A DNA stretch of 54,652 bases from JBHHZJ01 sp046758005 (lineage in GTDB: Bacteria; Pseudomonadota; Alphaproteobacteria; Kiloniellales; J153), in contig JBHHZJ010000011.1 in NCBI GenBank assembly GCA_046758005.1, forward strand, positions 1 to 54,652, given 5' to 3'. Positions within the stretch are counted from its first letter, which is position 1. Each line of letters begins with the position of its first letter. Below, piece after piece: positions 26,635 through 35,238 of the stretch. Both the position numbers and the translations under genes were made by a program. The notes beneath the pieces are model-generated. The model ran no database searches. It was not told the DNA's origin and saw nothing but the letters and a program-made list of their open reading frames with translations.

Positions 26635-27732
26635 ATGGCGGAAGTGCGTTTGACCAAACTCAACAAGAGCTACGGGACGGTCCATGCCGTCAAGGACGTC
26701 ACCCTGACCGTCGCCGACGAGGAGTTCGTCGTCCTCGTCGGGCCGTCCGGCTGCGGCAAGTCGACCACGCTGCGCATGATCGCCGGCCTCGAGGAGATCA
26801 CCGGCGGCACCATCTCGATCGGCGGGCACGTGGTCAACGACCTGCCGCCAAAGGACCGCGATCTCGCAATGGTGTTCCAGAACTACGCGCTCTACCAGCA
26901 CATGACGGTGTACGACAACCTGGCCTTCGGCCTGCGCAACCGCAAGGTGCCGGAGGACCAGATCCGCCGCGAGGTCGAGTTCGCCGCCGGCATCCTGGGC
27001 ATCACCGAGCTGTTGAAGCGCAAGCCGCGCCAGCTTTCCGGCGGCCAGCAGCAGCGCGTCGCGCTCGGCCGCTGCATCGTGCGGCACCCGCAGGTGTTCC
27101 TGTTCGACGAGCCGTTGTCCAACCTCGACGCCAAGCTGCGCGCCAACATGCGCATCGAATTGAAGCGCCTGCGCGAGCGGGTGCCGACGACCTCGATCTA
27201 CGTCACCCACGACCAGGTCGAGGCGATGACGCTGGGCGACCGCGTGGTCGTGATGCGCGACGGCTGGGTGCAGCAGGTCGGCACGCCGCTGGAGATCTAC
27301 AACGAGCCGCGGAACCTGTTCGTCGCCGGGTTCATGGGCTCGCCGCCGATGAACTTCATCGACGTGACCATGCGCCAGGCCAATGGCGCGCTTTACGCCG
27401 AGGCCAAGGACTTCCGCGTGCGCGTCCCGGCCGCGCGCGACGCGGCGCTGGAGCGCTACGCCGACCGGCCGGTCGTCCTCGGCATCAGGCCCGAGCACAT
27501 CGGCCTTGGCGAACCGGCCCCCGAACTGGAAAGCGGCTTCGAGGGCGCCATCGAGGTCACCGAGCAGCTCGGCTCCGAGCTCCTGGTCGGCGTCGGAGCC
27601 GCCGGCACCTCGCTCATGATCTCGCGCATCGAGCCGCAAAGCGGCCTCAGGCCTCACGAAACCGTCCGCCTCTCGCTCAACCCGGCGCGCCTGCATTTTT
27701 TCGACCGGGACAGCGAGGCGGCGATCGTGTGA
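26635..27732 (+). CDS. Sugar ABC transporter ATPase, UgpC/MalK type
   Basis: 365 aa from ATG 26635. Walker A GPSGCGKST, Q-loop VFQNYALYQHM, signature LSGGQQQR, Walker B VFLFDEPLSNLD and the switch His in YVTHDQVEAM are all intact. The C-terminal TOBE/regulatory region (about 240-365: VVLGIRPEHIGLGEPAP) places it with MalK/UgpC importers of the CUT1 type. It lies 64 nt after the permeases. It powers uptake by the three preceding gene products and may be followed in the same transcript by the MaoC gene 36 nt downstream. Confidence 0.95.
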   Translation: MAEVRLTKLNKSYGTVHAVKDVTLTVADEEFVVLVGPSGCGKSTTLRMIAGLEEITGGTISIGGHVVNDLPPKDRDLAMVFQNYALYQHMTVYDNLAFGLRNRKVPEDQIRREVEFAAGILGITELLKRKPRQLSGGQQQRVALGRCIVRHPQVFLFDEPLSNLDAKLRANMRIELKRLRERVPTTSIYVTHDQVEAMTLGDRVVVMRDGWVQQVGTPLEIYNEPRNLFVAGFMGSPPMNFIDVTMRQANGALYAEAKDFRVRVPAARDAALERYADRPVVLGIRPEHIGLGEPAPELESGFEGAIEVTEQLGSELLVGVGAAGTSLMISRIEPQSGLRPHETVRLSLNPARLHFFDRDSEAAIV

Positions 27733-27768
27733 CAGCGGCGCGCGCCGCGGGAAGGATTCGACAGGACG

Positions 27769-28206
27769 ATGAGCCAGTTTTACGTCAATCTCGGCGATTC
27801 GGTGACGTTCTCCAAGACCGTGGGGGAGAGCGACGTCTACCTGTTCGCCGGCATCACCGGGGACTTCTCCGGCAACCACGTCAACGAGGAGTACATGAAG
27901 CGCTCGGCCTACGGCCGGCGGATCGTCCACGGCGCGCTGCTCGTCGGCTTCATGTCGACCACCTCGAGCCTGATGATCGCCGAGCTGGAGCGCAAGAACA
28001 TCGACGAAACGCCGGTCTCGCTCGGCTACGACCGCGTGCGCTTCCTCAAGCCGGTGTTCATCAGCGACACCGTGACGCTCACCTACACGATCGCCGAGTT
28101 GGACCCGGAGAAGCGGCGCACGCGCGCCAAGGTCGAGGCCGTGAACCAGAACGGCGATCTCGTCGCCGTCGCCGAGCACATCATGGCATGGGTCCGCAAG
28201 CCGTAA
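27769..28206 (+). CDS. MaoC-like hot-dog hydratase
   Basis: 145 aa, a single hot-dog fold with the (R)-specific enoyl-CoA hydratase active-site pattern: Asp and His in GDFSGNHVNEEY and GRRIVHGALLVG. Such proteins hydrate enoyl-CoA esters to (R)-3-hydroxyacyl-CoAs. It is embedded between the sugar transporter and the flavin reductase, whose ATG at 28188 overlaps this gene by 19 nt. Together with the CoA-transferase and the crotonase-type hydratase it implies CoA chemistry inside a sugar-uptake locus. The true substrate is unknown. Confidence 0.88.
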   Translation: MSQFYVNLGDSVTFSKTVGESDVYLFAGITGDFSGNHVNEEYMKRSAYGRRIVHGALLVGFMSTTSSLMIAELERKNIDETPVSLGYDRVRFLKPVFISDTVTLTYTIAELDPEKRRTRAKVEAVNQNGDLVAVAEHIMAWVRKP

Positions 28207-30032
28207 CGGCCGCCCCGCCGCGCAGCAAGCTGTTCACGCCCGGCCTCATCGGCGGAGTCGAGGTCCCGAACCGCGTGGTGATGCCGTCCATGACCACGCG
28301 CCTGGCGGACGCGGAAGGCCACGTCACCGACGCCACGATCGCTTACTTCGCGGCGCGGGCGCGCGGCGGCGTCGGCCTGATCACGGTCGAGATGGCCGCC
28401 CCCGAAAAGGCCGGCAAGCACCGCCACAACGAGCTCGGAATATGCCACGACCGATTTCTGCCGGGGCTCGCCCGCCTGGTCGCGGCGCTGCACGATGCCG
28501 GCAGCAAGGTCTCGATTCAGCTCGGCCACGGCGGCGGGCACACCCGCAAGGACATCTCGGGCGAGGAGCCCATTGCCCCCTCGGCGATCGAGCACTCGGT
28601 CTTCGAGGCGACCCACGCCGTCGTGGTGCCGCGGGAGATGAGCCGCGCGCGCATCGCCCGCACGGTCCAAGCCCACGTCGCCGCGGCGCGCCGCGCGCGC
28701 GAGGCCGGCTTCGACGCGATCGAACTGCACGCCGCGCACGGCTACCTGATCTCGCAGTTCCTCTGCCCCGCGGAGAACCGGCGCACCGACGCGTACGGCG
28801 GGACGCTCGAGAACCGCGCGCGCTTCGGCCTCGACATCCTGCGCCGCATCAAGGCCGAGGTGCCGGGGCTCGCCGTCATCTTCCGCATGAACGCCGACGA
28901 CTTCATGGCCAACGGCATGCCGTTCGCCGAGGCGCGGCGGGTGGCGAAGTGGGCCGCCGAGGCCGGGGCCGACGCGCTGCACGTCTCGGGCGGGCACTAC
29001 CGCTCCTGGCCGCAACGCGAGATCATGGTCCCGCCCATGGCCTATCCCGAGGCGACGTTCCTGGACTACGCCGCCAGGGTGAAGGCGGAGGCGAGTGTTC
29101 CGGTGATCGCGGTGGGACGCCTCGGGGACCCGGCCACCGCGATGGCGGCGGTCGATTCGGGCAAGGCCGATTTCGTCGCGCTCGGGCGCGCCCTGCTGGC
29201 CGATCCGGACTGGGTGAGCAAGGTGCGGGCGGGCCGCGCGGTGCGCCGCTGCCTGGCGTGCAACACCTGCATCAACGAGATGCGCGGCGGCGCGACGATC
29301 TCCTGCCTGGTCAATCCGGTGACCGGGCGCGAGTTGGAGTTCGCCGCGCCTCGTCCGCCCAAGGACGAGGCCGTCTGCGTGGTCGGCGCGGGGCCGGCCG
29401 GGCTGTGCTATGCCTACCACGCCGCCGACCACAACGCGGTGACGGTGTTCGAGCGCGCCGCCGGGCCGGGCGGCGCCTTCAACCACGCGGGCAAGGCGCC
29501 CCGGTTCCAGGAGGTGGAGGCGCGCGAGGCGCCGCTGCGCGCCTTCGTCGCCGAGCTGGAGCGGGGTTGCCGCGAGAAAGGCGTCGCGTTCCACTACAAT
29601 GTCGACGTGACCCGGGAGGCCGGGCGGCTGGACCCCTTCGAGCGCGTCGTCTTTGCCACCGGCGCCGCCTACCGCTACGGCCTGGGCGCGCTCGTGCCGC
29701 GGCTGCTGGAGGCCGGCTGGGGCCGCAGCGCGCCGGTCCGGCGCGCTTTCGCCGCGCCGTCCATGCGAGACTGGTTCTATTACCGGGCCCGGCGCGCCAC
29801 CGGGACCGAGCTGGCGGGCCTGGCCCGCCCGGGGCAGAAGGTCTTGGTGATCGGCGACGCCGCCCGCGTCGGCAAGGGCAGGGAGGCGATCGCGGACGCG
29901 GTGCGCGCCGCGCTTTTCGATCCCCTCGCGCGCCGGCCGGAGGCGCGGCCGGGCCCGGCCCGGGCAAGCGCGGTGCGCCGCAGCGGGACCCGGCGATCGG
30001 GATTGAGACAAGGGATGGAACGACAGGAATGA
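28188..30032 (+). CDS. Old-Yellow-Enzyme-type NADH:flavin oxidoreductase (2,4-dienoyl-CoA reductase-like)
   Basis: 614 aa from ATG 28188. The FMN TIM barrel spans about 12-335 (KLFTPGLIGGVEVPNRVVMP; IELHAAHGYLISQFLCP; DAYGGTLENRARF). The [4Fe-4S] ligands are Cys355, Cys358, Cys361 and Cys373 (CLACNTC, ISCLVNP). A dinucleotide-binding motif VVGAGPAG follows near 398. The His-Ala-Ala-His of the family active site is present. Typical relatives are 640-680 aa; here the last NAD(P)-binding part is short and unusual, and the tail is Arg/Pro-rich. It reduces an activated C=C bond. The stop overlaps the next start (ATGA at 30029-30032). Confidence 0.9.
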   Translation: MGPQAVTAAPPRSKLFTPGLIGGVEVPNRVVMPSMTTRLADAEGHVTDATIAYFAARARGGVGLITVEMAAPEKAGKHRHNELGICHDRFLPGLARLVAALHDAGSKVSIQLGHGGGHTRKDISGEEPIAPSAIEHSVFEATHAVVVPREMSRARIARTVQAHVAAARRAREAGFDAIELHAAHGYLISQFLCPAENRRTDAYGGTLENRARFGLDILRRIKAEVPGLAVIFRMNADDFMANGMPFAEARRVAKWAAEAGADALHVSGGHYRSWPQREIMVPPMAYPEATFLDYAARVKAEASVPVIAVGRLGDPATAMAAVDSGKADFVALGRALLADPDWVSKVRAGRAVRRCLACNTCINEMRGGATISCLVNPVTGRELEFAAPRPPKDEAVCVVGAGPAGLCYAYHAADHNAVTVFERAAGPGGAFNHAGKAPRFQEVEAREAPLRAFVAELERGCREKGVAFHYNVDVTREAGRLDPFERVVFATGAAYRYGLGALVPRLLEAGWGRSAPVRRAFAAPSMRDWFYYRARRATGTELAGLARPGQKVLVIGDAARVGKGREAIADAVRAALFDPLARRPEARPGPARASAVRRSGTRRSGLRQGMERQE

Positions 30033-31159
30033 CGAGAATCGAATCGGTTTCGAGTTGCGTGGTCCGCGTGCCGCTCGACAAGGTCACCTCCTTCGCCACC
30101 CGCACCGTGAGCGAGCGCCACTACCTCCTGGTCAACGTGCGCGGCGACGACGGCGGCGAGGGCATCGGCTTCTGCTACCTGGGCAACCGGGCGGGCGCGC
30201 TCGGCGCCCTGGCGGTGCGCGAGCTGCTCGCCCCGGTGCTGCTCGGCCAGGACCCCCAGCGGGTCGAGGGCCTGTGGGCCGAGATGTACGGGGAGTCGGT
30301 GCTGCACGGCCGGGCCGGCACGGTCATGCGCGCGCTGAGCGCCCTCGACATCGCGCTGTGGGACCGCAACGCCCGCGCCGCCGGCCTGCCGCTCGCCCGG
30401 TACCTCGGCGGCGGCGCGCGCGACACCGTGCCGGCCTACGCCAGCGGCGGTTATTATCTCGAGGGCAAGAGCCACAAGAGCCTCGGCGAGGAGTTGGCCG
30501 GCTACGCCGCGCAGGGCTTCGCGGCGGTCAAGATGAAGGTCGGCCGCCTGTCGCCCAAGGAGGAGGAGGACCGCATCGCCGCCGCGCGCGAGGCGCTCGA
30601 TCCGGAGGTCCTGCTCCTGCTCGACGCCAACAACGCCTGGCCGGACCTGCCCACGGCGCTGCGCTACATGGAGCGCTACGAGTCCTACGACCCCTACTGG
30701 ATCGAGGAGCCGTTCGGCGTCGACGACATCGACAACCACGCCCGCCTGGCCGAGCACACGCCGGTCACCGTCGCCACGGGCGAGATCGAGGCCGGGCGCT
30801 GGCGCTTCCTGGAAATTCTGGAGAAGGGTGCGGCCGGCATCCTGCAGCCCGACGCGGCCGTGTGCGGCGGCATCACCGAGTTCCGCCGGATCGCCCAGAC
30901 CGCGGCCAGCTTCGGCGTGCCGCTGTGTCCGCACTGGTTCCACGACCTGCACGTCCACCTGGTCGCGGCCATCCCGAACGGCCAGTTCGTCGAGTACTTC
31001 CCCGACGACCAGGTGCTCAACTTCCGCCGCCTGCTCGACCGCCAGCTCGAGCTGCGCAACGGCGCGCTGGTCGTGCCGACGGATCCGGGCCTCGGCTTCG
31101 ACTTCGATAACAAGGCGGTCGAGACGTATACCCTGGTGCCCTGGGCGGAGACGAAATAG
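30029..31159 (+). CDS. Mandelate racemase/enolase-superfamily sugar-acid dehydratase or cycloisomerase
   Basis: 376 aa. The capping domain starts MTRIESVSSCVVRVPLDKV. The barrel has Lys168 and Lys170 (VKMKVG), metal ligands Asp199 (LLLLDANNAW), Glu226 (WIEEPF) and Glu252 (ATGEIE), and a C-terminal base His302 (CPHWFHDLH). This Lys/His layout belongs to the mandelate racemase subgroup, many of which dehydrate aldonates or aldarates or isomerise aldarolactones. Directly upstream of uronate dehydrogenase (15 nt), it probably acts on the aldarate or lactone that enzyme makes. Exact specificity is not readable. Confidence 0.9.
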   Translation: MTRIESVSSCVVRVPLDKVTSFATRTVSERHYLLVNVRGDDGGEGIGFCYLGNRAGALGALAVRELLAPVLLGQDPQRVEGLWAEMYGESVLHGRAGTVMRALSALDIALWDRNARAAGLPLARYLGGGARDTVPAYASGGYYLEGKSHKSLGEELAGYAAQGFAAVKMKVGRLSPKEEEDRIAAAREALDPEVLLLLDANNAWPDLPTALRYMERYESYDPYWIEEPFGVDDIDNHARLAEHTPVTVATGEIEAGRWRFLEILEKGAAGILQPDAAVCGGITEFRRIAQTAASFGVPLCPHWFHDLHVHLVAAIPNGQFVEYFPDDQVLNFRRLLDRQLELRNGALVVPTDPGLGFDFDNKAVETYTLVPWAETK

Positions 31160-31174
31160 GGAGGCGGGAGCGCC

Positions 31175-31984
31175 ATGCAACGGGTCCTGATCACCGGCGC
31201 CGCCGGACGGATCGGCAGCGTCCTGCGCGCGGGGCTGCGCGGGGCCTACCCCGCGCTGCGCCTGTCCGACATCGCGCCCCTCGGCGCGGCCGAGGCCGGC
31301 GAGGAGCTGTGTCCGGCGGACCTGCGCGACTTCGCCGCGGTCGAGCGGACGATGGCGGGCGTCGACGCCGTCGTGCACTTGGGCGGCGTGCCGGAGGAGG
31401 ACGCCTGGGAACCGATCCACGAGGTCAACATCGTGGGTTGCTACCACGTCTTCGAGGCGGCGCGCCGCCACGGCGTCAAGCGCGTGGTCTTCGCCAGTTC
31501 GAACCACGTCATCGGCTACTACCGGCGCGCGCGGCGCATCGGCCCGGACGCGCCGCCGCGGCCGGACGGCCGCTACGGCGTGAGCAAGCTGTTCGGCGAG
31601 GGCCTGGGCCGCCTCTACGCCGACAAGCACGGCATCGGCTGCGTCGCCTTGCGCATCGGCTCGTTCCAGCCCGAGCCCAAGAACGTGCGCATGCTGAGCA
31701 CCTGGATCAGCCACCGCGACACCGTGCAGCTCGTGCGCCGCGCGCTCGACGCGCCGGACGTGCACTTCGAGGTCGTGTACGGCGTCTCGGCGAACGCGCG
31801 GGCCTGGTGGGACAACCCGGGCGCGGCGCGCATCGGCTACGAGCCGCGGGACGACGCCGAGGACTTCGCCGGCGAGATCCTGGCGCAGCAGTCGCCCGAG
31901 GACGAGCCGGAGACCGAGCGCCTGTTCCACGGCGGCCCGTTCTGCGCCATGGAGTTCACGGGCGATACGTCGGACATCGAGTGA
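31175..31984 (+). CDS. udh: Uronate dehydrogenase
   Basis: 269 aa with a GGGAGG ribosome site. It is an extended-SDR protein of the short uronate-dehydrogenase type: cofactor loop ITGAAGRIGSVLR, ASSNHVIGYY, the catalytic Tyr/Lys in RYGVSKLFGEGL, and LRIGSFQPEPKNVRMLSTW, all characteristic of NAD-dependent uronate dehydrogenase. Known enzymes oxidise galacturonate or glucuronate to the aldarolactone, the first step of the oxidative uronate route. It is last in the run that starts with the sugar transporter, and is followed by a dispersed repeat. This is the strongest pointer that the locus degrades uronic acids. Confidence 0.92.
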   Translation: MQRVLITGAAGRIGSVLRAGLRGAYPALRLSDIAPLGAAEAGEELCPADLRDFAAVERTMAGVDAVVHLGGVPEEDAWEPIHEVNIVGCYHVFEAARRHGVKRVVFASSNHVIGYYRRARRIGPDAPPRPDGRYGVSKLFGEGLGRLYADKHGIGCVALRIGSFQPEPKNVRMLSTWISHRDTVQLVRRALDAPDVHFEVVYGVSANARAWWDNPGAARIGYEPRDDAEDFAGEILAQQSPEDEPETERLFHGGPFCAMEFTGDTSDIE

Positions 31985-31995
31985 AAATACATGGT

Positions 31996-32089
31996 CCATT
32001 AGGACCACGAAGGCGCGAAGACACGAAGAACTCACAAAGCAGCATGTCCTTGGTGTCGTCTTTGTGTCTTAGCGTCTTCGTGGTAATGG
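31996..32089. repeat. Dispersed inverted repeat of the CCACGAAGGC type (copy 2)
   Basis: A 94-bp element with ends CCATT/AATGG. The left arm is ACCACGAAGGCGCGAAGACA and the right arm TTTGTGTCTTAGCGTCTTCG followed by TGGT, largely complementary. It is related to the inner arms of the repeat at 21801-22025. The right arm is read as the start of the SUMF1-domain gene (ATG 32044). Confidence 0.8.
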
Positions 32090-32856
32090 CAAGTAGTTCC
32101 GTCGGTGCCGTGGGGACGGACGCGGATCTGATCGTCGTCCCCGGCGGGGTGTTCGTCATGGGCGATTCGCAGGGCGAGCCGGACGAAACGCCGACGAGGG
32201 TCGAGGTCGCCCCGTTCCGCCTCATGCGCCACGAGGTCACGAATGCGCAGTTCGCCGCCTTCGTGGCCGCGAGCGGGCGGCGCACGGACCCCGAGAGGTC
32301 CGGCTTCGGCTACGTCTGGACCGGGCGCTGGCGCCGCGTCGCCGGGGCCGACTGGCGCCATCCCGAAGGGCCGGACGGCGGCATCGCGGACAAGGCCGGC
32401 CACCCGGTCGTGCAGGTCTCGGCGCGCGACGCGGCGGCCTTCTGCGCCTTCTACGGCCTGCGCCTGCCGAGCGAGGCGGAGTGGGAGTTCGCCGCGCGCG
32501 GTGCCGACGGCCGGCGCTATCCCTGGGGCGACGCGCCGCCGGAGGATGAGGGGCCGCGGCGGGCCAACTTCGGCACCGTGGCCTGCTGCGCGCCGGATGC
32601 GGCGGACGGCTACGCCACGACCGCGCCGGTCGGCAGCTTCCCCTCCGGCGCCTCACCCTTCGGCGTGCTCGACATGGCCGGCAACGTCTGGGAGTGGACG
32701 GCGGACCGTTTTCCCGGCCGGCCGGACGAGGTGGCCCTGCGCGGCGGCGGCTGGGGCAACAACCCCTACTGCCTGCGCGCCGCCTACCGCCACGGCAACC
32801 CGCCGGACATCGGCCTCGACATGGTCGGGTTCCGCTGCGCCGCGGACGCGCAGTAG
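32044..32856 (+). CDS. SUMF1/FGE-like domain protein with repeat-derived N-terminus
   Basis: 270 aa from ATG 32044. The SUMF1 (formylglycine-generating-enzyme sulfatase) domain runs from FVMGDSQGEPDE to the end: MRHEVTNAQF, VVQVSARDAAAFC, LRLPSEAEWEFAARG, AGNVWEWTAD, RGGGWGNN and GFRC. True FGEs use two close Cys in the RGGS..C....C region; here only one remains (NNPYC), so it is unlikely to be a formylglycine maker. The first 24 residues (MSLVSSLCLSVFVVMASSSV) are hydrophobic like a signal peptide but are encoded by a dispersed repeat, and no ribosome site precedes 32044. ATG 32086 is an alternative start. Confidence 0.8.
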   Translation: MSLVSSLCLSVFVVMASSSVGAVGTDADLIVVPGGVFVMGDSQGEPDETPTRVEVAPFRLMRHEVTNAQFAAFVAASGRRTDPERSGFGYVWTGRWRRVAGADWRHPEGPDGGIADKAGHPVVQVSARDAAAFCAFYGLRLPSEAEWEFAARGADGRRYPWGDAPPEDEGPRRANFGTVACCAPDAADGYATTAPVGSFPSGASPFGVLDMAGNVWEWTADRFPGRPDEVALRGGGWGNNPYCLRAAYRHGNPPDIGLDMVGFRCAADAQ

Positions 32857-32868
32857 GGTCGTGCGCCC

Positions 32869-33606
32869 TCAGGCCGTCCACCCGCCGTCGATGACGACCG
32901 CGGTGCCGGTCATATAGGCGGACTCGTCGGAGGCCAGGTAGACGCACAGCGCCGCGACCTCCTCGGGCGTGCCGAGGCGGCCCATGGGCTGGCGCGCGAT
33001 GAAGTCGCGCCGCGCCGCTTGCGGGTCGGGGAAGGCCCGGATGCGTTCTTCGAGCGACGGGGTGGCCACGGTCGCCGGGCAGACCGCGTTGCAGCGGATG
33101 CCGCGGCCGATGAAGTCGCGCGCGATCGACTTGGTGAGCCCGATCACCGCCCCCTTGGTCACGCCGTAGACGAAGCGGTCGGGCGCGGCCATCAGGCTCG
33201 AGACGATCGAGGACATGTTGATGATGTTGCCGTGGCCGGCCTCCAGCATGGCCGGCAGGAACGCCTTGATCGTGCGATACATGGAGCGCACGTTGAGGGT
33301 CACGGCGAAGTCGAAGTCCTCCTCGGCGCACTCGAGGATGGTGCCGTGGTGCACGTGGCCGGCGCAGTTGAACAGCACGTCGATCGCGCCGAGCTCGGCG
33401 GCGAGCGCGGCGATGGCCCGCGGGTCGGTCACGTCGAGCACGCGCGTCGTCAAGCTCGCCTCCGACCCGAGGCGAGACAGCGCCTCGGCGTTGACGTCGG
33501 TGGCGATCACGTGCGCGCCCTCGGCGGCGAAGGCGCGGGCGGTCGCCCGGCCGATGCCCTGGCCGGCGGCGGTGATCAGCGCCCTCTTGCCCGACAGCCG
33601 TGCCAT
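32869..33606 (-). CDS. SDR oxidoreductase closely resembling DHRS6/BDH2 and keto-deoxy-fuconate dehydrogenases
   Basis: 245 aa. Classical SDR: ITAAGQGIGRAT, NCAGHVHHGT, catalytic Ser in NMSSIVSS and Tyr/Lys in YGVTKGAVIGLTKS. Recalled human DHRS6 is collinear almost throughout (LDVLFNxAGxVHHGT, IRCNxVCPxTVxTPSLxER, CVYLASDESAYxTG). DHRS6 has been reported as a 4-oxo-L-proline reductase, and bacterial relatives as 2-keto-3-deoxy-L-fuconate dehydrogenase. Both substrates would fit the window (hydroxyproline and sugar-acid genes). It is last gene of a four-gene minus-strand operon, 16 nt after the preceding SDR. The choice of substrate is open. Confidence 0.9.
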   Translation of the reverse strand: MARLSGKRALITAAGQGIGRATARAFAAEGAHVIATDVNAEALSRLGSEASLTTRVLDVTDPRAIAALAAELGAIDVLFNCAGHVHHGTILECAEEDFDFAVTLNVRSMYRTIKAFLPAMLEAGHGNIINMSSIVSSLMAAPDRFVYGVTKGAVIGLTKSIARDFIGRGIRCNAVCPATVATPSLEERIRAFPDPQAARRDFIARQPMGRLGTPEEVAALCVYLASDESAYMTGTAVVIDGGWTA

Positions 33607-33622
33607 GCGCCGCGCCTCCCGC

Positions 33623-34384
33623 TCACTGCGCGGTCATGCCGCCGTCGACCGTGAGCATCGTTCCGGTGACGAAGCTCGACTCGTCGCAGGCCAGGTAAAG
33701 TATCGCATGGGCTATCTCCTCCGGGCGGCCGAGACGGTTCATGGCCTGGCGCGACTCCATCGCGCGGCGCAACGCCGCGGGGTCGCCGCTGGCCCGGTAG
33801 ATCGGGTCGAAGTAGGGCGTGTCGACCGTCCCGGGCGCCACGCAGTTGACCCGGATGCCGTCCTCCACGTGGTCGAGGGCGAGCGCGCGGGTGAGCGCGG
33901 CCACCGCGCCCTTGGAGGCCACGTAGGCGGCGCGGTCGCGCAGTCCCACCGTGGCCGAGGTCGAGGCGGTGTTGACGATCGCGCCGCCGCCCTGGCGGCG
34001 CATGACGGGGATCGCGTGCTTGCAGCCGAGGTACACCCCCTTGACGTTGACCGCCATCAGCCGGTCCCAGTCGGCCTCCTCGGTGTCGAGCACGGTGCCC
34101 ACCAGGCCGTAGCCCGCGTTGTTCACCAGCACGTCGAGCCGGCCGAAGGATTCGAGCGCGCGCTCGACCATGGCCTCGACCTGGGCGCCGTCGGCCACGT
34201 CGACCGCGACCGCCTCGGCGGCCGCTCCCAGCGCCCGCGCCACCTCGGCCGTGGCGCGCGCCGCCGCGCCGTCGATGTCGGCGACGGCGAGCTTCGCGCC
34301 CTCGCGGGCGAACAGCAGAACGGTCGCCCGGCCGATGCCGGAGCCGGCGCCCGTGACCACGCACACCCGGTCCCTCAGGCGCAT
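33623..34384 (-). CDS. SDR oxidoreductase
   Basis: 253 aa. Cofactor motif VTGAGSGIGRAT, Asp after the second strand (AVADIDG), which suggests NAD(H), NNAGYGLVGTVL, catalytic Ser in NTASTSAT and Tyr/Lys in YVASKGAVAALTRA, and the ending TGTMLTVDGGMTAQ. It belongs with the 3-oxoacyl-reductase/glucose-dehydrogenase-like SDRs that oxidise secondary alcohols of sugars or acids. The second SDR of the operon differs clearly, so the two probably catalyse separate oxidations of the same pathway. It starts 7 nt after the alpha/beta-hydrolase stop. Confidence 0.9.
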   Translation of the reverse strand: MRLRDRVCVVTGAGSGIGRATVLLFAREGAKLAVADIDGAAARATAEVARALGAAAEAVAVDVADGAQVEAMVERALESFGRLDVLVNNAGYGLVGTVLDTEEADWDRLMAVNVKGVYLGCKHAIPVMRRQGGGAIVNTASTSATVGLRDRAAYVASKGAVAALTRALALDHVEDGIRVNCVAPGTVDTPYFDPIYRASGDPAALRRAMESRQAMNRLGRPEEIAHAILYLACDESSFVTGTMLTVDGGMTAQ

Positions 34385-34391
34385 GCCGGCG

Positions 34392-35210
34392 TCATTGCGC
34401 GGCGCGCGCGTCTTGCCCCGGGCGCGCGAGGAACCCGAGCACGATGCGACGGAAGTCCTCCGGCGCGGTCACCGGGAAGAAGTGGCCCCCCTGGGGCAGA
34501 ATCACGGTCTCCGCCCGGGGGATGAGCCGGCCGAGCTCCTCGCTGTAATAGGCCGGCGTGACGATGTCGTCGCGCGCGCCGATCACCAGGGTCGGCGCGG
34601 CGATGCGCGGCAGGTCGGCGCGCCGGTCGAAGCGCAGGATCGCCGTGATCCGGCTCAGCATGACCTCGGGCGGCGGGAAGCCCCCGGCCCCGGCGGCCTC
34701 CTCGGCCTCGATCTCCGCCTCGCGGTCGCGGGTCCAGGACGGCGGCCGCATGAACAGGGCGTTCGCGCGGATATAAGCCCCGGGCCCGCTCGCGCGCAGG
34801 ATCTCGCCGCGCACCTCGAACAGGCGCCGGAAGTAGGCGTCCGCCGCGGTCCAGGTGGCGGACAGCACCAGGCGGTCGATCCGCTCCGGCCGGTCGAGGG
34901 CCAGCGTCTGCCCGATCGCCCCGCCCGTGGAATGTCCGACCAGGTGCGCCCGCTCCAGTGCGAGGCCGTCCATGAGCTGGATCACGTCGCCGGCCATCTG
35001 ATCGACCGAATACGCGATCCGCGAGCGGCTGCTGCGGCCGGTGCCGCGGTGGTCGTGCAGCACGACCGTGAAGCGCTCGGCCAGCGCCGGGACGTGGTCG
35101 GCCCAGAACGAGGCGACGCCGTTCAGCCCGCTGACCAGGAGCAGCGCCGGGCCCTGGCCGTGGACCTCGTAATAGAGAGAGTCCCCGTCCGACAGCGTCA
35201 GGTGCGCCAT
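34392..35210 (-). CDS. Alpha/beta hydrolase
   Basis: 272 aa. The fold is clear from DHRGTGRSS, nucleophile elbow GHSTGG, the acid in VIGARDDIVTP and His in PQGGHFFPVTAPE. There is no signal peptide, so it is cytosolic. It resembles the 3-oxoadipate enol-lactonase/carboxylesterase group (LYYEVHGQGPALLLVSGLNG). Lying between a cupin gene and two SDR genes in one operon, it may open a lactone or an ester produced or consumed by the SDRs. The substrate is unknown. Confidence 0.88.
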   Translation of the reverse strand: MAHLTLSDGDSLYYEVHGQGPALLLVSGLNGVASFWADHVPALAERFTVVLHDHRGTGRSSRSRIAYSVDQMAGDVIQLMDGLALERAHLVGHSTGGAIGQTLALDRPERIDRLVLSATWTAADAYFRRLFEVRGEILRASGPGAYIRANALFMRPPSWTRDREAEIEAEEAAGAGGFPPPEVMLSRITAILRFDRRADLPRIAAPTLVIGARDDIVTPAYYSEELGRLIPRAETVILPQGGHFFPVTAPEDFRRIVLGFLARPGQDARAAQ

Positions 35211-35238
35211 GATGCGCCGCGCCCGCCTCGCGCCCCAC

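Noticed and set aside
32044..32856. Formylglycine-generating enzyme activity and a sulfatase link
   Set aside because: One of the two active-site Cys is absent and no sulfatase gene is in the window.
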